Of a stretch of 64,000 nucleotides of DNA, positions 8,486 to 17,392 are shown piece by piece. Location: assembly GCA_947499145.1 (NCBI GenBank), contig CANMNB010000005.1, forward strand, positions 310,001-374,000, read 5' to 3'. The translations under genes and the position numbers were made by a program. Source of the stretch: an uncultured Arachnia sp. GTDB lineage: Bacteria > Actinomycetota > Actinomycetes > Propionibacteriales > Propionibacteriaceae. Numbering within the stretch: position 1 is the first letter of the stretch; each line of letters opens with the position of its first letter. The notes beneath the pieces were generated by a model that had not been told where the DNA came from, ran no database searches, and worked only from the letters and a program-made list of their open reading frames with translations.

Positions 8486-8956
8486 GTGTTCGCCCCCAAC
8501 CCGCGTGTCGTCTCCGGTCTCGATGACTGGCTCGGCTCGCGCACCGACAGTGCGGACGCGCTGCGGGAGGAGTTCGCGCGGGTACGTCAGGAACGGCGGG
8601 GCGACCTCACACCCGTGCTGCTCCGGGCAGCGGCCCTCGCCATCGACCTGGGCGACGACCTGCCGGCCGTGGTTCAGGCAGCAGCCGTGCGCGCGGGCTG
8701 CGCGGCGTTGGGGGCACGCTTCCCCGGCCACACCGTCGAGGTGCGGGTTCCCCCGTACGCGGCGGTGCAGCTCGGGTTCGGCGCGGGGCCACGCCACACA
8801 CGCGGCACCCCTCCGAACGTCGTGGAGCTCACTCCCGCGGCGTTCCTGCGCCTCGCCACCGGGCGCGCAGCGTTCGAGTCGGAACGCGCGACGGCAACGG
8901 TCTCCGGCGCCCAGGCCGCCCAGGTGGCGGCAGCCTTCCCCCTAGCGTCGGTGTGA
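8486..8956 (+). CDS. SCP2 sterol-carrier-like family protein
   Basis: A 156-aa cytoplasmic protein. The segment from about residue 70 on (FPGHTVEVRVPPYAAVQ, GPRHTRGTPPNVVE, FLRLATGRAAF) matches the small actinobacterial sterol-carrier/MDMPI C-terminal-like family, whose members offer a hydrophobic pocket. No enzyme function is known with confidence. The GTG start is supported by the -10 box 7 nt upstream. It diverges from glnE and its 3' end overlaps the convergent EcsC gene by 15 nt. Confidence 0.75.
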   Translation: MFAPNPRVVSGLDDWLGSRTDSADALREEFARVRQERRGDLTPVLLRAAALAIDLGDDLPAVVQAAAVRAGCAALGARFPGHTVEVRVPPYAAVQLGFGAGPRHTRGTPPNVVELTPAAFLRLATGRAAFESERATATVSGAQAAQVAAAFPLASV

Positions 8957-9628
8957 CCGACGGCCCCCGCGGGCCGGGAACTCGCGCTGCGCCGCCTCCC
9001 CGATCCGCTTGGCCATCGTCATGTCCACCGCGCCGCCGACGAGGCCGCCCAGGACGGGCACGGCACGGCCCAGTCGCCCCAGGAGCTTGGTGCTCAAGCC
9101 GGTCAGCATCCTGAACCCGATGGCCTTGTTCACGACCATCAACACCGACTTCGGCAGGCGGGACGCGAGGACGCCCAGCCCGATGCCGGGGCTTGTGGAG
9201 ACGCCCACCTTGTTCAGCACCTTGTCCGCCTCGGATCCCGCGAGCGTGAGCAGAACGGCGGTGCGGATCCGGGGTTCCTTGGTGTCGTAGCCGCGCAACT
9301 CGGCGATGGCGGCGACCATGCGCGTCGCCAGGACATGGAAGCCGACGACGTTGGCCGGGAGCGCGATGGGGAGCGTGATGAAGCCGCCCAGCCCCGTGAG
9401 GAAGCCGGCGCCGCCGGCCAACCGGGAGTGCCGCGTGATGACGTGTGCGATGGCGTCATCCTCACCGCGGGCGCGCTCGGCGATCGTGCGTGCCGACTTG
9501 AACCCGGCCTTCCCGTCGACGCCGATGGCCAACACGCGTCCGACGAGCGCCGAGGCCTTGTCCTGGACAGCGCTCGATGCCTCCAGCACCGGGGTGGGTT
9601 CCTGCTTGCGGCGGCCGAAGAGTCCCAT
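8942..9628 (-). CDS. EcsC family protein
   Basis: A 228-aa protein of the EcsC family, rich in glycine and hydrophobic stretches (GGAGFLTGLGGFITLPIALPANVVGFHVLATRMVAAIAELRGYD). The role of this family is poorly defined; in Bacillus EcsC is linked to an ABC transporter locus. There is a short basic N-terminus (MGLFGRRKQ). Two ATGs are adjacent (9631 and 9628); 9628 is preferred because AAGGA then sits 6 nt upstream, though 9631 is possible. It lies 63 nt downstream of glnA2 on the same strand and may be co-transcribed with it. A 6-bp hairpin (9647-9662) lies in the gap. Confidence 0.75.
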   Translation of the reverse strand: MGLFGRRKQEPTPVLEASSAVQDKASALVGRVLAIGVDGKAGFKSARTIAERARGEDDAIAHVITRHSRLAGGAGFLTGLGGFITLPIALPANVVGFHVLATRMVAAIAELRGYDTKEPRIRTAVLLTLAGSEADKVLNKVGVSTSPGIGLGVLASRLPKSVLMVVNKAIGFRMLTGLSTKLLGRLGRAVPVLGGLVGGAVDMTMAKRIGEAAQREFPARGGRRSHRR

Positions 9629-9691
9629 CATGAATCCTTCCCTCTGTCGGCCGTCCGGCCGAGAGGAGTCCATGATGCCGTCAGTGCGGGC

Positions 9692-11017
9692 TCACATCAC
9701 CCGGATGTGGCGCCCCAGCTCCCACGGGGTGACCTGCTGCCGGTAGGTCTCGAACTCCTCGCGCTTGTTGCGCATGAAGTACTCGAACACGTGCTCGCCC
9801 AGCGTTTCGGCGGCCAGTTCGCTGTTCTCCATGATGCGCAGCGCCTCGTCGAGGTTGCGCGGCAGCGCCTGGATGCCGATGGCTTTCCGCTCGCGTTCGC
9901 TGAGCCGCCAGACCTCGTCCTCGGTCTCCTCCTGGAGCGGGTACTCCCCCTCCACACCGGCCAGCCCGGCATTGAGCATCAGGGCGTAGGCGAGGTAGGG
10001 GTTCGCTGCTGAGTCCGGCAGTCGGTACTCGATCCGGGCGGAGGACGACTTGCCCGGCGAGAACTGCGGGATTCGGATCAGCGCGGAGCGGTTGGCGCGA
10101 CCCCAGCACCCGAACGTCGGGGCCTCGCTCGCTCCGCTCAGACGCTTGTACGAGTTCACGTACTGGTTGGTCACGGCCATGATCTCCGGGGTGTGGCGGA
10201 GGAGGCCGGCGATGAAGTGCTTCGCGACCTTCGACATCCGGTACTCGTCGGCCCCGTCGTAGAACGCGTTGGTGTCCCCCTCGAAGAGGGACATGTGAGT
10301 GTGCATCCCGGAGCCCGGGTGCTCCGTGAACGGCTTCGGCATGAACGTCGCGTGGATGCCCTGCGAGACGGCGACCTCACGGATGACGACACGAAACGTC
10401 ATGACGTTGTCCGCCATCGTCAGGGCGTCGGCGTAGCGGAGGTCGATCTCGTGCTGGCCGGGGGCGGCCTCGTGGTGCGAGAACTCCACCGAGATGCCCA
10501 TCTGCTCCAGCATCGTGATGGCGTCACGGCGGAAGTCAGTGCCGTCACCCAGCGTGGTGTGGTCGAAGTACCCGCCGTCGTCGAGAGGCACGGGGGGCAG
10601 CTGCTCGCGGAGCAGGAAGAACTCGATCTCCGGGTGGATGTAGAAGGTGAACCCCAGGTCCGCGGCCTTCTGGAGGGCCCGCTTGAGCACGTAGCGCGGG
10701 TCGGCGAAGCTGGGCGAACCGTCGGGCAGGCGGATGTCGCAGAACATGCGAGCGGTGCCGCGCTCCATCTGGCGCCATGGGAGGGCCTGGAAGGTCGATG
10801 GGTCGGGGAAGGCGACCATGTCCGATTCGAAGACCCGCGCGAACCCCTCGATCGCCGAGCCGTCGAAGCCGACGCCCTCCGTGATCGCACCCTCCACCTC
10901 GGCCGGGGCGATCGCCACCGACTTCAGCGAGCCCAGGACGTCGGTGAACCAGAGCCTCACGAACCGGATGTCGCGCTCCTCCATCGAGCGCAGGACATAC
11001 TCCGTCTGCCTATCCAT
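9692..11017 (-). CDS. glnA2: Glutamine synthetase, GlnA2-type
   Basis: Makes glutamine from glutamate, ammonia and ATP. The 441-aa sequence has the full GSI domain layout: beta-grasp N-terminus (RFVRLWFTDVLGSLKS), the ATP/metal site (FYIHPEIEFFLL), the HHEAAPGQHEIDLR loop, FMPKP and the C-terminal RIEYRLPDSAANPYLA. It closely resembles mycobacterial GlnA2. The adenylylation loop tyrosine of GlnA1 (LYxLP) is absent; the matching stretch is IGIQALPRN, so GlnE control of this enzyme is unlikely. The ATG at 11017 (MDRQTEYVLR) is preferred over an upstream TTG at 11038. CAGACT ends 6 nt upstream, so the mRNA may be leaderless. Confidence 0.93.
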   Translation of the reverse strand: MDRQTEYVLRSMEERDIRFVRLWFTDVLGSLKSVAIAPAEVEGAITEGVGFDGSAIEGFARVFESDMVAFPDPSTFQALPWRQMERGTARMFCDIRLPDGSPSFADPRYVLKRALQKAADLGFTFYIHPEIEFFLLREQLPPVPLDDGGYFDHTTLGDGTDFRRDAITMLEQMGISVEFSHHEAAPGQHEIDLRYADALTMADNVMTFRVVIREVAVSQGIHATFMPKPFTEHPGSGMHTHMSLFEGDTNAFYDGADEYRMSKVAKHFIAGLLRHTPEIMAVTNQYVNSYKRLSGASEAPTFGCWGRANRSALIRIPQFSPGKSSSARIEYRLPDSAANPYLAYALMLNAGLAGVEGEYPLQEETEDEVWRLSERERKAIGIQALPRNLDEALRIMENSELAAETLGEHVFEYFMRNKREEFETYRQQVTPWELGRHIRVM

Positions 11018-11034
11018 GGGGACAGTCTGCCCGG

Positions 11035-12132
11035 TCAATGTGACGACTGCGTGACATCCCGCCGCGAAACGGACTCCCGGACGTTGAGTTCGGGGCTGAC
11101 CACCACCCGGTGGATGGGCCGGTCGGGATCCCGGAGGCGGTCCGCCAGGAGCTGGACCGCTGCCCGTCCGATCGAGGTCCGCGGCGGCCGCACCGCGGTC
11201 AACGGAGGAGTGAAGAGTCCCGCCACCTCGTCGTCGTAGGCGATGATCGACAGGTCCGCAGGCACGCTCCGCCCCGCCTCCTGGGAGCGTTGGACGATGG
11301 CGATGGCCTCGCGATCGGCGTGCACCAACAGCCCTGTCACGCCCTGCTCACGGCATCCCGCGAGCAACGTGTCCACCTGCCCGGCCGTCTGTGGCTCCCT
11401 CGCGTTGTCGAGCGCCTCGACGAGGTGGCCCACGACGTCGACCTCCGCCAGGGCCATCTCCCAAGCAGCACGGATCTCGTCGGAGTGCGGGCTCTTGCGG
11501 CTCACGACGAGTCCGAGGTCACGGTGCCCCTGCTCGGCGAAGAAGCGGACGGCCGAGCCGACGCCGCTGCCGTGGTCCGTGTTGACGGAGTCGAGCCAGG
11601 CGTGGCTGGACTCCGACCGGGCATCGCGCTCGACGAGGGCGACCGGCACGCGCGCGGCCTCCAGCCACTGGAGCATGGCCGCGGTCTCCGGGAGTCCGGT
11701 GTCGGGCGCCAGCAGCAGTCCGTCCACGCCCGAGTTGAGGAGGTGGGTGACCTGGGCGCGATCATCGGAGGACTCGTAGGACGTGCCGCGCAGCACCAGC
11801 CTCAGGCCACGCCGACGAGCCTCGTCGCGCGCACCCTGCACCACGTCGGGCCAGTAGTAGTCGAGGGAGGGCACCAGCATGCCCACCGTCCCCGCACCGT
11901 CAACCCGTGATTCCTCCCGGTCGTCCTCACGGGTGTCGGCGTCGGAGGCGAGAACGGCTCCTCCGTGGACCCGGCGGATCACACCATCCCGGGCCAACTG
12001 GTTGACGTCCCGCCGTGCCGTGACCGGGGACACGCCGAGGAGCCGCGCGAGGTCGGTGACCCGCAGCGTCCCTTGTGACCGCAGCGCCTCCAGGATCTGG
12101 TGGCGACGGCTCTCCGGCAGCATCTGGCTCAC
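11035..12132 (-). CDS. Hybrid regulator: DeoR-type HTH fused to LacI-type sensor
   Basis: A 365-aa regulator. Residues 7-62 (RRHQILEALRSQGTLRVTDLARLLGVSPVTARRDVNQLARDGVIRRVHGG) form a DeoR winged helix; from about residue 80 (GTVGMLVPSLDYYWPDVVQGARDEARRRG) a periplasmic-binding LacI/GalR sensor follows. Such hybrids usually respond to free sugars. It begins with GTG that shares GTGA with the stop of the upstream heparinase-like gene, so translation is coupled. It is the only regulator in the uronate island and is the likely reader of the TGATCATGT repeats at 14018-14077. Whether it acts as repressor or activator cannot be told. Confidence 0.88.
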   Translation of the reverse strand: MSQMLPESRRHQILEALRSQGTLRVTDLARLLGVSPVTARRDVNQLARDGVIRRVHGGAVLASDADTREDDREESRVDGAGTVGMLVPSLDYYWPDVVQGARDEARRRGLRLVLRGTSYESSDDRAQVTHLLNSGVDGLLLAPDTGLPETAAMLQWLEAARVPVALVERDARSESSHAWLDSVNTDHGSGVGSAVRFFAEQGHRDLGLVVSRKSPHSDEIRAAWEMALAEVDVVGHLVEALDNAREPQTAGQVDTLLAGCREQGVTGLLVHADREAIAIVQRSQEAGRSVPADLSIIAYDDEVAGLFTPPLTAVRPPRTSIGRAAVQLLADRLRDPDRPIHRVVVSPELNVRESVSRRDVTQSSH

Positions 12133-13991
12133 GGACCGACCTCCCCGTCGACCGTGAACACCACGGCGGACTCACCGACATTCTCGCACCCGAGATCGAT
12201 CGTGATGCGGTGGACCTCGCTTCCCCATACGTCCGTCAGCATCGGGTCGTCAAGGACTTTGCGCTCCACCTGGAAGGGGTGGTCCAGGTCGATGCGCAGG
12301 CGCGCGCCCCCGCCCAGCGGTGTCACCACGATGCCCTCGTCGACAGGCCGCACGGCGCCCGCGACCACGAGGGTGGCCCTGTTGGCGAGCGAGGAGCGGT
12401 CCGCGAACTCCCACCGGTCGTGCAACCGGACCGCAACCTCGGTCTTGTCGAGCAGCACCCGGCGGCGCCAGGACAGGAGCCCGGGACAGGGGTACGCCTG
12501 CTGCAGGTCCAGCTCCAGAGCCACGTGCGCATCCGTCGTGTCCGCCCGGACATCCCGGGCGCGACGGTCCGCGCCGGGGCTCTGCTGCTCGCCGCGCACC
12601 ACCGGGACGTTGTGCCAGGCGCTCTGCATGGTCCAGATGTCGTAGCGCCCCGGGCCGAAGGTGCGGGCGTCGTACGTGGGGCGCCCGACGTCGATGACCA
12701 CCGGCACCCCGTCGAGGGCGACGATGAAGCTCCCGACGTCGTTGTGGTTGTGGTTCTCGTCGTTGTGTCCGCCCTTGGCCACCAGGGTCATCCGGGGAGC
12801 CACCCCGCTCTCCGCATGCCCCACCAGGAGTTGGATGGACGGGAGCCACTCGTCCCGCCAGTCCCCGGCCTCGGGGCTGGGCGCTCCCCACCAGCCGTCG
12901 TCGGTCAGTTCCGTGAGCAGGCGGCCCAGTCTCCGGTACTCGGACACCGCCGTGTGGGGGTCCCGGTGGGAGAGCGCCAGCGCCCGGGCCGCTCCGTCAC
13001 CGAAACGCTCCGCGGCACGGAAGAGTGAGGGCCAGGCCAGATCGCTGTCGGGCCGCGCGCTGCTGTCCGCGACGTTGACGAACCAGTCCCGGCCGAGGTG
13101 CACCAAGGCGGGGAACGCCGTCGTGGCCCGGAGCCGGGGGTCGTTCGTCCACGCGGGCAGGGCCCCGTCGACGGCACGATCCAGGACCTCGAGCGCCTCC
13201 AGGGTCCGGCCCGCGCCGTTCCACCAGTACCCGAACCCCTCGTCGATCGCGCCGTCCGGCGGAAGCGCCTCGACGAACCGTCCGAGTCCGTCGACAGCCC
13301 GCACCACGACGCCAGCCCGGGTCTCCACGTCGTCCTCCAGCGCGAGAGCGGCCACGAGGACGTTGGAGCAGATCCACGGGAGCCAGTTGTGCACGCGCGC
13401 GCCCGCGCGCCACCAGTGCCAGTCGTCCCGGTCCACGAACGGCTCGGTCACCCGCCGTCGGACCTCCTGCCGGATACGGCGACGCAGGCCGGGCGCTCGG
13501 GAGTCGAGCAGGTCCCCCACCACGTGGTCGGTCCAGGCCAACTGGGCGGCCACCTCCCCGGCACCGAGGTCGAGGAAGGGACGATCGGGATCCGGCAAGG
13601 GGCTGCCCGACGCGGCCTTGGCGTCGTCGTGCGCCGGCCAGCACCACGAGCTCAGTTCGCACCAGCCCCACACACCCTCGACGACCGCGTCGACGAACCC
13701 CTGCTCACGGGTGATCGCGGCGGCAACCACGTCCAGGCTGAGCCGGGCATGGCGCTCGGCGACGATGCCCTCGTGGTGCGTCCTGTCCCCGGTGCGATGA
13801 AAGCGGAGCCAGTCCTCGGCTGACAGGCGGCGGGGATCGGACGCAGCACGAGCCGCGTCGACGACGGCGCGGGCCGCCGGACGTTCGGCGACCAGCGCCC
13901 ATGTCCGGCGATCCGTCGCGGGCGGCACGCCCAGAGCGCGATGTGGTGGCACCAGGCGCTGCCACCACACGGCGGGCGCTGCTGACGTCAT
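12129..13991 (-). CDS. Heparinase II/III-like polysaccharide lyase
   Basis: A 620-aa protein with an N-terminal alpha-helical toroid and a C-terminal heparinase II/III beta-sandwich. The toroid carries HNWLPWICSNVLVAAL; the junction has GGHNDENHNHNDVGSF, the histidine/asparagine motif of PL12/15/21-type lyases; GVPVVIDVGRPTY follows. These enzymes cleave uronic-acid glycosides by beta-elimination, leaving a 4,5-unsaturated uronate, the substrate of the GH88 enzyme in the same island. No signal peptide is seen, so it probably works on imported oligosaccharides. The ATG at 13991 has GGAGG 8 nt upstream. The exact substrate (glycosaminoglycan, alginate or another uronate glycan) is not readable from sequence. 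Confidence 0.82.
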   Translation of the reverse strand: MTSAAPAVWWQRLVPPHRALGVPPATDRRTWALVAERPAARAVVDAARAASDPRRLSAEDWLRFHRTGDRTHHEGIVAERHARLSLDVVAAAITREQGFVDAVVEGVWGWCELSSWCWPAHDDAKAASGSPLPDPDRPFLDLGAGEVAAQLAWTDHVVGDLLDSRAPGLRRRIRQEVRRRVTEPFVDRDDWHWWRAGARVHNWLPWICSNVLVAALALEDDVETRAGVVVRAVDGLGRFVEALPPDGAIDEGFGYWWNGAGRTLEALEVLDRAVDGALPAWTNDPRLRATTAFPALVHLGRDWFVNVADSSARPDSDLAWPSLFRAAERFGDGAARALALSHRDPHTAVSEYRRLGRLLTELTDDGWWGAPSPEAGDWRDEWLPSIQLLVGHAESGVAPRMTLVAKGGHNDENHNHNDVGSFIVALDGVPVVIDVGRPTYDARTFGPGRYDIWTMQSAWHNVPVVRGEQQSPGADRRARDVRADTTDAHVALELDLQQAYPCPGLLSWRRRVLLDKTEVAVRLHDRWEFADRSSLANRATLVVAGAVRPVDEGIVVTPLGGGARLRIDLDHPFQVERKVLDDPMLTDVWGSEVHRITIDLGCENVGESAVVFTVDGEVGP

Positions 13992-14017
13992 GTCCTCATC
14001 CTCCCGGAAAACCCTCG

Positions 14018-14077
14018 ACACACAGTGATCATGTGTGATTCAATTCAGTCGTTGTCGATCAGCCTAACTGATCATGT
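14018..14077. promoter_or_regulatory. Twin TGATCATGT operator candidate in a divergent promoter region
   Basis: The 110-bp gap between the lyase and DUF2264 genes holds TGATCATGT twice (14026-14034 and 14069-14077), 43 bp apart or about four helical turns. The first copy lies in a larger palindrome, ACACA-G-TGATCA-T-GTGT. The placement between the two divergent arms fits control of both by the hybrid DeoR/LacI protein. No convincing -35/-10 pair could be assigned. Confidence 0.5.
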
Positions 14078-14101
14078 TCGTTCACAACGTCGAAGGCAGA
14101 G

Positions 14102-16033
14102 ATGAGCACCGAACTCTCCCGCTCCTGGGAGCGCGATGACTGGGCCCGCGCGGCGGACGCCCTGCTGCGCAGTCTCATGTCCCGGGCCACCGAGGGTCAC
14201 GCGCGCTTCAACTTCCCCGAGCCCGAGGGACCGCTGGGAGCCGCTGTGGATTCCCTTGAGGCTTTCGCCAGATCCTTCCTGCTCGCCGGGTTCCGACTGG
14301 CGGGTGAGGGGGGCGAGGACCCGAACTCGCTCGCGGAGTGGTACGCACGTGGCCTGGTGGAGGGAACCAGCCCGGGTTCGCCCGATCGTTGGCCTCGTCC
14401 GGACGAGCACGGCCAGGCCAAGGTCGAGGCCGCCTCTCTCGCCCTCATCCTCGACCTGACGCGGCCCTGGATCTGGGACCGGCTCTCGTCCGCCGAGCAG
14501 CGCAACGTGGTCGACTACCTCAGCCCCGTCGTCGGCGACGACACGTATCCGCGCATCAACTGGGTCTGGTTCCGGTTGGTGGTGCAGACCTTCCTGCGGT
14601 CGGTCGACGGACCACACTCGCTGGCCGAGATGCGCGCCGATTTGGCCGCCCACGACAGCTTCGCCCGGGCGGACGGCTGGCTTGCCGACGGCGACACACG
14701 GGCCTACGACCACTACACGGGTTGGGCCCTGCACCTCTACCCGACGCTGTGGAGCCGCATGCTCGGGGCTGCCGACCTCGCCGCCGACCGCGCCGCCGCG
14801 GACCGCGCGGCCCTCTCCCGCTACCTCCAAGACGCCGTGCGCCTTGTCGGGGCGGACGGGTCGCCCCTCATCCAGGGCCGCAGCCTCGTCTATCGTTTCG
14901 CCGCAGCCGCACCGTTCTGGGTCGGGGCCATCGCCGAGGTCGACACGGTCCCCCTCGGCCAGTTGAGGCGTGCCGCCGGCCTCATCGTGCAGCACTTCCA
15001 CGACCGCGGCGTCCCGGGCCGCGATGGGCTCCTGGACTTGGGGTGGTTCGAGGCCTGGCCATCCCTCGCCCAGTCCTACAGCGGTCCAGGCTCCCCCTAC
15101 TGGGCGGCCAAGGGCATGCTCGGACTCGCGCTGCCCGCGGACCACCCTGCCTGGACCGAGGCCGAGGTGCCACTGCCCTCCGAGACGGAGGACTCCGTCG
15201 TCGCTCTGCGCGCGCCCGGCTGGCTGGCCAGCACGACGGCCAGCGATGGCATCGTCAGGATCGTCAACCACGGCACGGACCACGCTCGCGCGGGCGAGGC
15301 GGGCGGCGACAGTCCGCTCTACGCCAGGCTCGGTTACTCGACCGCCACCTTCCCCCTGCTCGACGACTCGAGCTGGACGAGTCCCCTGGACAACGCCGTC
15401 GTCCTCCTCGATGCCGACGAGAACGCCACGCATCGATCCGGCATGGAGACGCTGGCCGTCGCTGCCGACGGCCGCTCCGGGACCGCCGCCTCACAGGGTC
15501 GGGTCCACTGGCTGGCGGCCGACGAGGTGCAGCAGCACCACGGCTACGGCCGCACCGGACGGACCACGGTTGCCGGCCACCTCGAGGTCGTCTCCCTCGC
15601 CCACGGCGCCTGGGAGGTCCGACTGGCCAGGGCCGGGGCGCTGCATCCCGACGTGACCGCGCTCCGGATGGGCGGGTGGCCGACCACCGGTGGCCTCTCG
15701 AGCAGGATCACACCGCTGACACCCTGCACGGCAACCGGCCGGGAGGATCACGACGACGCTGGCCCCCTGGGCTCGGCGAGCACCCCCTGGGCCACGTTCC
15801 CGGCCGCTCCCGACGCGTGGCACGCGGCCTGGCTGGAACTGGCGACCCACCCGACCGAGGGCTCCGTGGCCCTGCGGCTGGGCGAGACGAGCGCCACGGC
15901 CACCGTCACATGGCCGGATGGCCTGGTCACGACCCATCCCCTCAGCTTCGCCCGGACCGACACCGGATCCGGCGCGGAAACCACAGCCGATCCAATGCCG
16001 GACCGGCAGTATCCCGAAGGAGAAACCAGATGA
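14102..16033 (+). CDS. DUF2264 protein, GH154-like, possible beta-glucuronidase
   Basis: A 643-aa cytoplasmic protein with the DUF2264 layout: an N-terminal alpha/alpha barrel (EGHARFNFPEPEGP, LEAFARSFLLAG, PRINWVWFRLVVQTFLR, YDHYTGWALHLYPTLW, GRSLVYRFAAAAPF) and a C-terminal beta domain. To my knowledge members of this family were placed in GH154 with beta-glucuronidase activity, which would suit a uronate operon; that assignment is from memory and the activity here is inferred. It is the first gene of the plus-strand operon and shares ATGA with the next gene. The ATG at 14102 is the first in the frame after the operator region; no strong ribosome site is seen. Confidence 0.78.
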   Translation: MSTELSRSWERDDWARAADALLRSLMSRATEGHARFNFPEPEGPLGAAVDSLEAFARSFLLAGFRLAGEGGEDPNSLAEWYARGLVEGTSPGSPDRWPRPDEHGQAKVEAASLALILDLTRPWIWDRLSSAEQRNVVDYLSPVVGDDTYPRINWVWFRLVVQTFLRSVDGPHSLAEMRADLAAHDSFARADGWLADGDTRAYDHYTGWALHLYPTLWSRMLGAADLAADRAAADRAALSRYLQDAVRLVGADGSPLIQGRSLVYRFAAAAPFWVGAIAEVDTVPLGQLRRAAGLIVQHFHDRGVPGRDGLLDLGWFEAWPSLAQSYSGPGSPYWAAKGMLGLALPADHPAWTEAEVPLPSETEDSVVALRAPGWLASTTASDGIVRIVNHGTDHARAGEAGGDSPLYARLGYSTATFPLLDDSSWTSPLDNAVVLLDADENATHRSGMETLAVAADGRSGTAASQGRVHWLAADEVQQHHGYGRTGRTTVAGHLEVVSLAHGAWEVRLARAGALHPDVTALRMGGWPTTGGLSSRITPLTPCTATGREDHDDAGPLGSASTPWATFPAAPDAWHAAWLELATHPTEGSVALRLGETSATATVTWPDGLVTTHPLSFARTDTGSGAETTADPMPDRQYPEGETR

Positions 16034-17385
16034 ATCGCCGTTTCGCTGCCGCGACCGCAGCCCTGGCGTCCGCCGCACTCCTGTTGTCAGCGTGCGGTGA
16101 CGACGCCCCCGAGACAGCCCCCGGGGCCACGACCGAGGAGTCGACAGGCGCCACCGACACAGCCTCAACCGGGACAGAACCCCAGGGCGAACTGACGCTG
16201 GCGGGATGGAGCCTCTCGAGCACCCCCGAGTTCCAGACTCTGGCCGACGGCTTCAACGCCACCAACCCCGACTACACGGTGACGGTCAAGGAGTACGACG
16301 CCCAGAACTACGACACCCAGATGATCGCCGATCTGGCCGCGGGCACGGCACCCGACCTCTACATTCTCAAGAACCTCCTGCACTTCCACACCTACGCCTC
16401 CGGCGAACAGTTGCTGGACGTCTCGGACGTGGCTGGGGACCTCGGCGACAACCCGTCGGTGTCCTTCTATGAGTACGAGGGCGCCACGTACGCCGTGCCG
16501 TATCGACAGGACGGCTGGCTCCTGTACTACAACAAGGACCTCTTCGCCGCCGCAGGAGTGGACGAACCCGACGCCACCTGGACCTGGGACGACTACGCGG
16601 AGACGGCGAAGGAACTCACCACCGCCCTGGAGGGATCCGACAGCCCCGCCAAGGGCGCCTACCACCACAGCTGGCAGTCGATCATCCAAGGCTTCGCGAA
16701 CGGTCAGTCTCCCGATGCCGACATCCTGACCGGGGAGTTCGACCACCTGAAGCCCTACTACCAGCGCGCACTGGACCTCCAGGAGGCCGGCGCCATCCAA
16801 GACTTCGGGGCCGTGAGCACCAACCAGCTGACGTACCAGTCCCAGTTCGGGACGCAGGAGGCCGCCATGCTGCCGATGGGCTCGTGGTACATCGCCACGC
16901 TCCTCGCGCAGCAGGAGTCGGGCGACGCCGAGGATTTCGAGTGGGGCATCGCTCCGGCACCGCAGTTCGACGAGTCCACGACGGGAATGGACAACGTGCC
17001 CGTGACCTTCGGTGACCCCACGGGGATCGGCATCAACCCCGCGATCGAGGAGGGCAAGCTCGACGCCGCCAAGGACTTCCTGCGCTACGTGGCCTCGGAG
17101 GACGGCTCCAAGGCCCTCGCCGAGATCGGGATCACCCCGTCGGTGATGAGTGACTCCGTCACGTCCACGTTCTTCGGGCTCGACGGCATGCCGACGGACG
17201 AGCTCTCCCAGTGGGCGTTCCAGACCCGGGAGATCCGGCCCGAGAACCCCGTCTCGGAGCACACTGCGCCCATCCAGACCGTCCTGAACGAGACGCACTC
17301 GGCAGTCCTCTCCGGCAGCGTCGGCGCGGAGGAGGGCTTCGACCAGGCGGAGGAGCGAGTCAAGGGCGAGATCCTCGGCCAGTGA
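16030..17385 (+). CDS. Sugar ABC transporter substrate-binding lipoprotein
   Basis: A 451-aa extracellular solute-binding protein of the carbohydrate (CUT1, family 1) type. Signal peptide MNRRFAAATAALASAALLLSAC ends in the lipobox LSAC, giving a lipid-anchored C22 followed by a T/E-rich linker. The binding domain starts at GELTLAGWSLSS and contains the typical YAVPYRQDGWLLYYNKDLFAAAG and MGSWYIATLL segments. AAGGAG lies 8 nt before the ATG, which overlaps the DUF2264 stop. A much longer open frame exists upstream but is only the shadow of DUF2264. It probably captures uronate-containing oligosaccharides for the two permeases that follow. Confidence 0.92.
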   Translation: MNRRFAAATAALASAALLLSACGDDAPETAPGATTEESTGATDTASTGTEPQGELTLAGWSLSSTPEFQTLADGFNATNPDYTVTVKEYDAQNYDTQMIADLAAGTAPDLYILKNLLHFHTYASGEQLLDVSDVAGDLGDNPSVSFYEYEGATYAVPYRQDGWLLYYNKDLFAAAGVDEPDATWTWDDYAETAKELTTALEGSDSPAKGAYHHSWQSIIQGFANGQSPDADILTGEFDHLKPYYQRALDLQEAGAIQDFGAVSTNQLTYQSQFGTQEAAMLPMGSWYIATLLAQQESGDAEDFEWGIAPAPQFDESTTGMDNVPVTFGDPTGIGINPAIEEGKLDAAKDFLRYVASEDGSKALAEIGITPSVMSDSVTSTFFGLDGMPTDELSQWAFQTREIRPENPVSEHTAPIQTVLNETHSAVLSGSVGAEEGFDQAEERVKGEILGQ

Positions 17386-17392
17386 CCACCGC

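Noticed and set aside
11017-11038. TTG start of glnA2 at 11038
   Set aside because: The family-conserved N-terminus begins at the ATG at 11017, and the TTG would overlap the stop of the upstream regulator gene.
14338-17385. A 1015-aa fusion reading into the sugar-binding protein
   Set aside because: The first 560 residues are an out-of-frame reading of the DUF2264 gene; a clear signal peptide, ribosome site and ATG occur at 16030.
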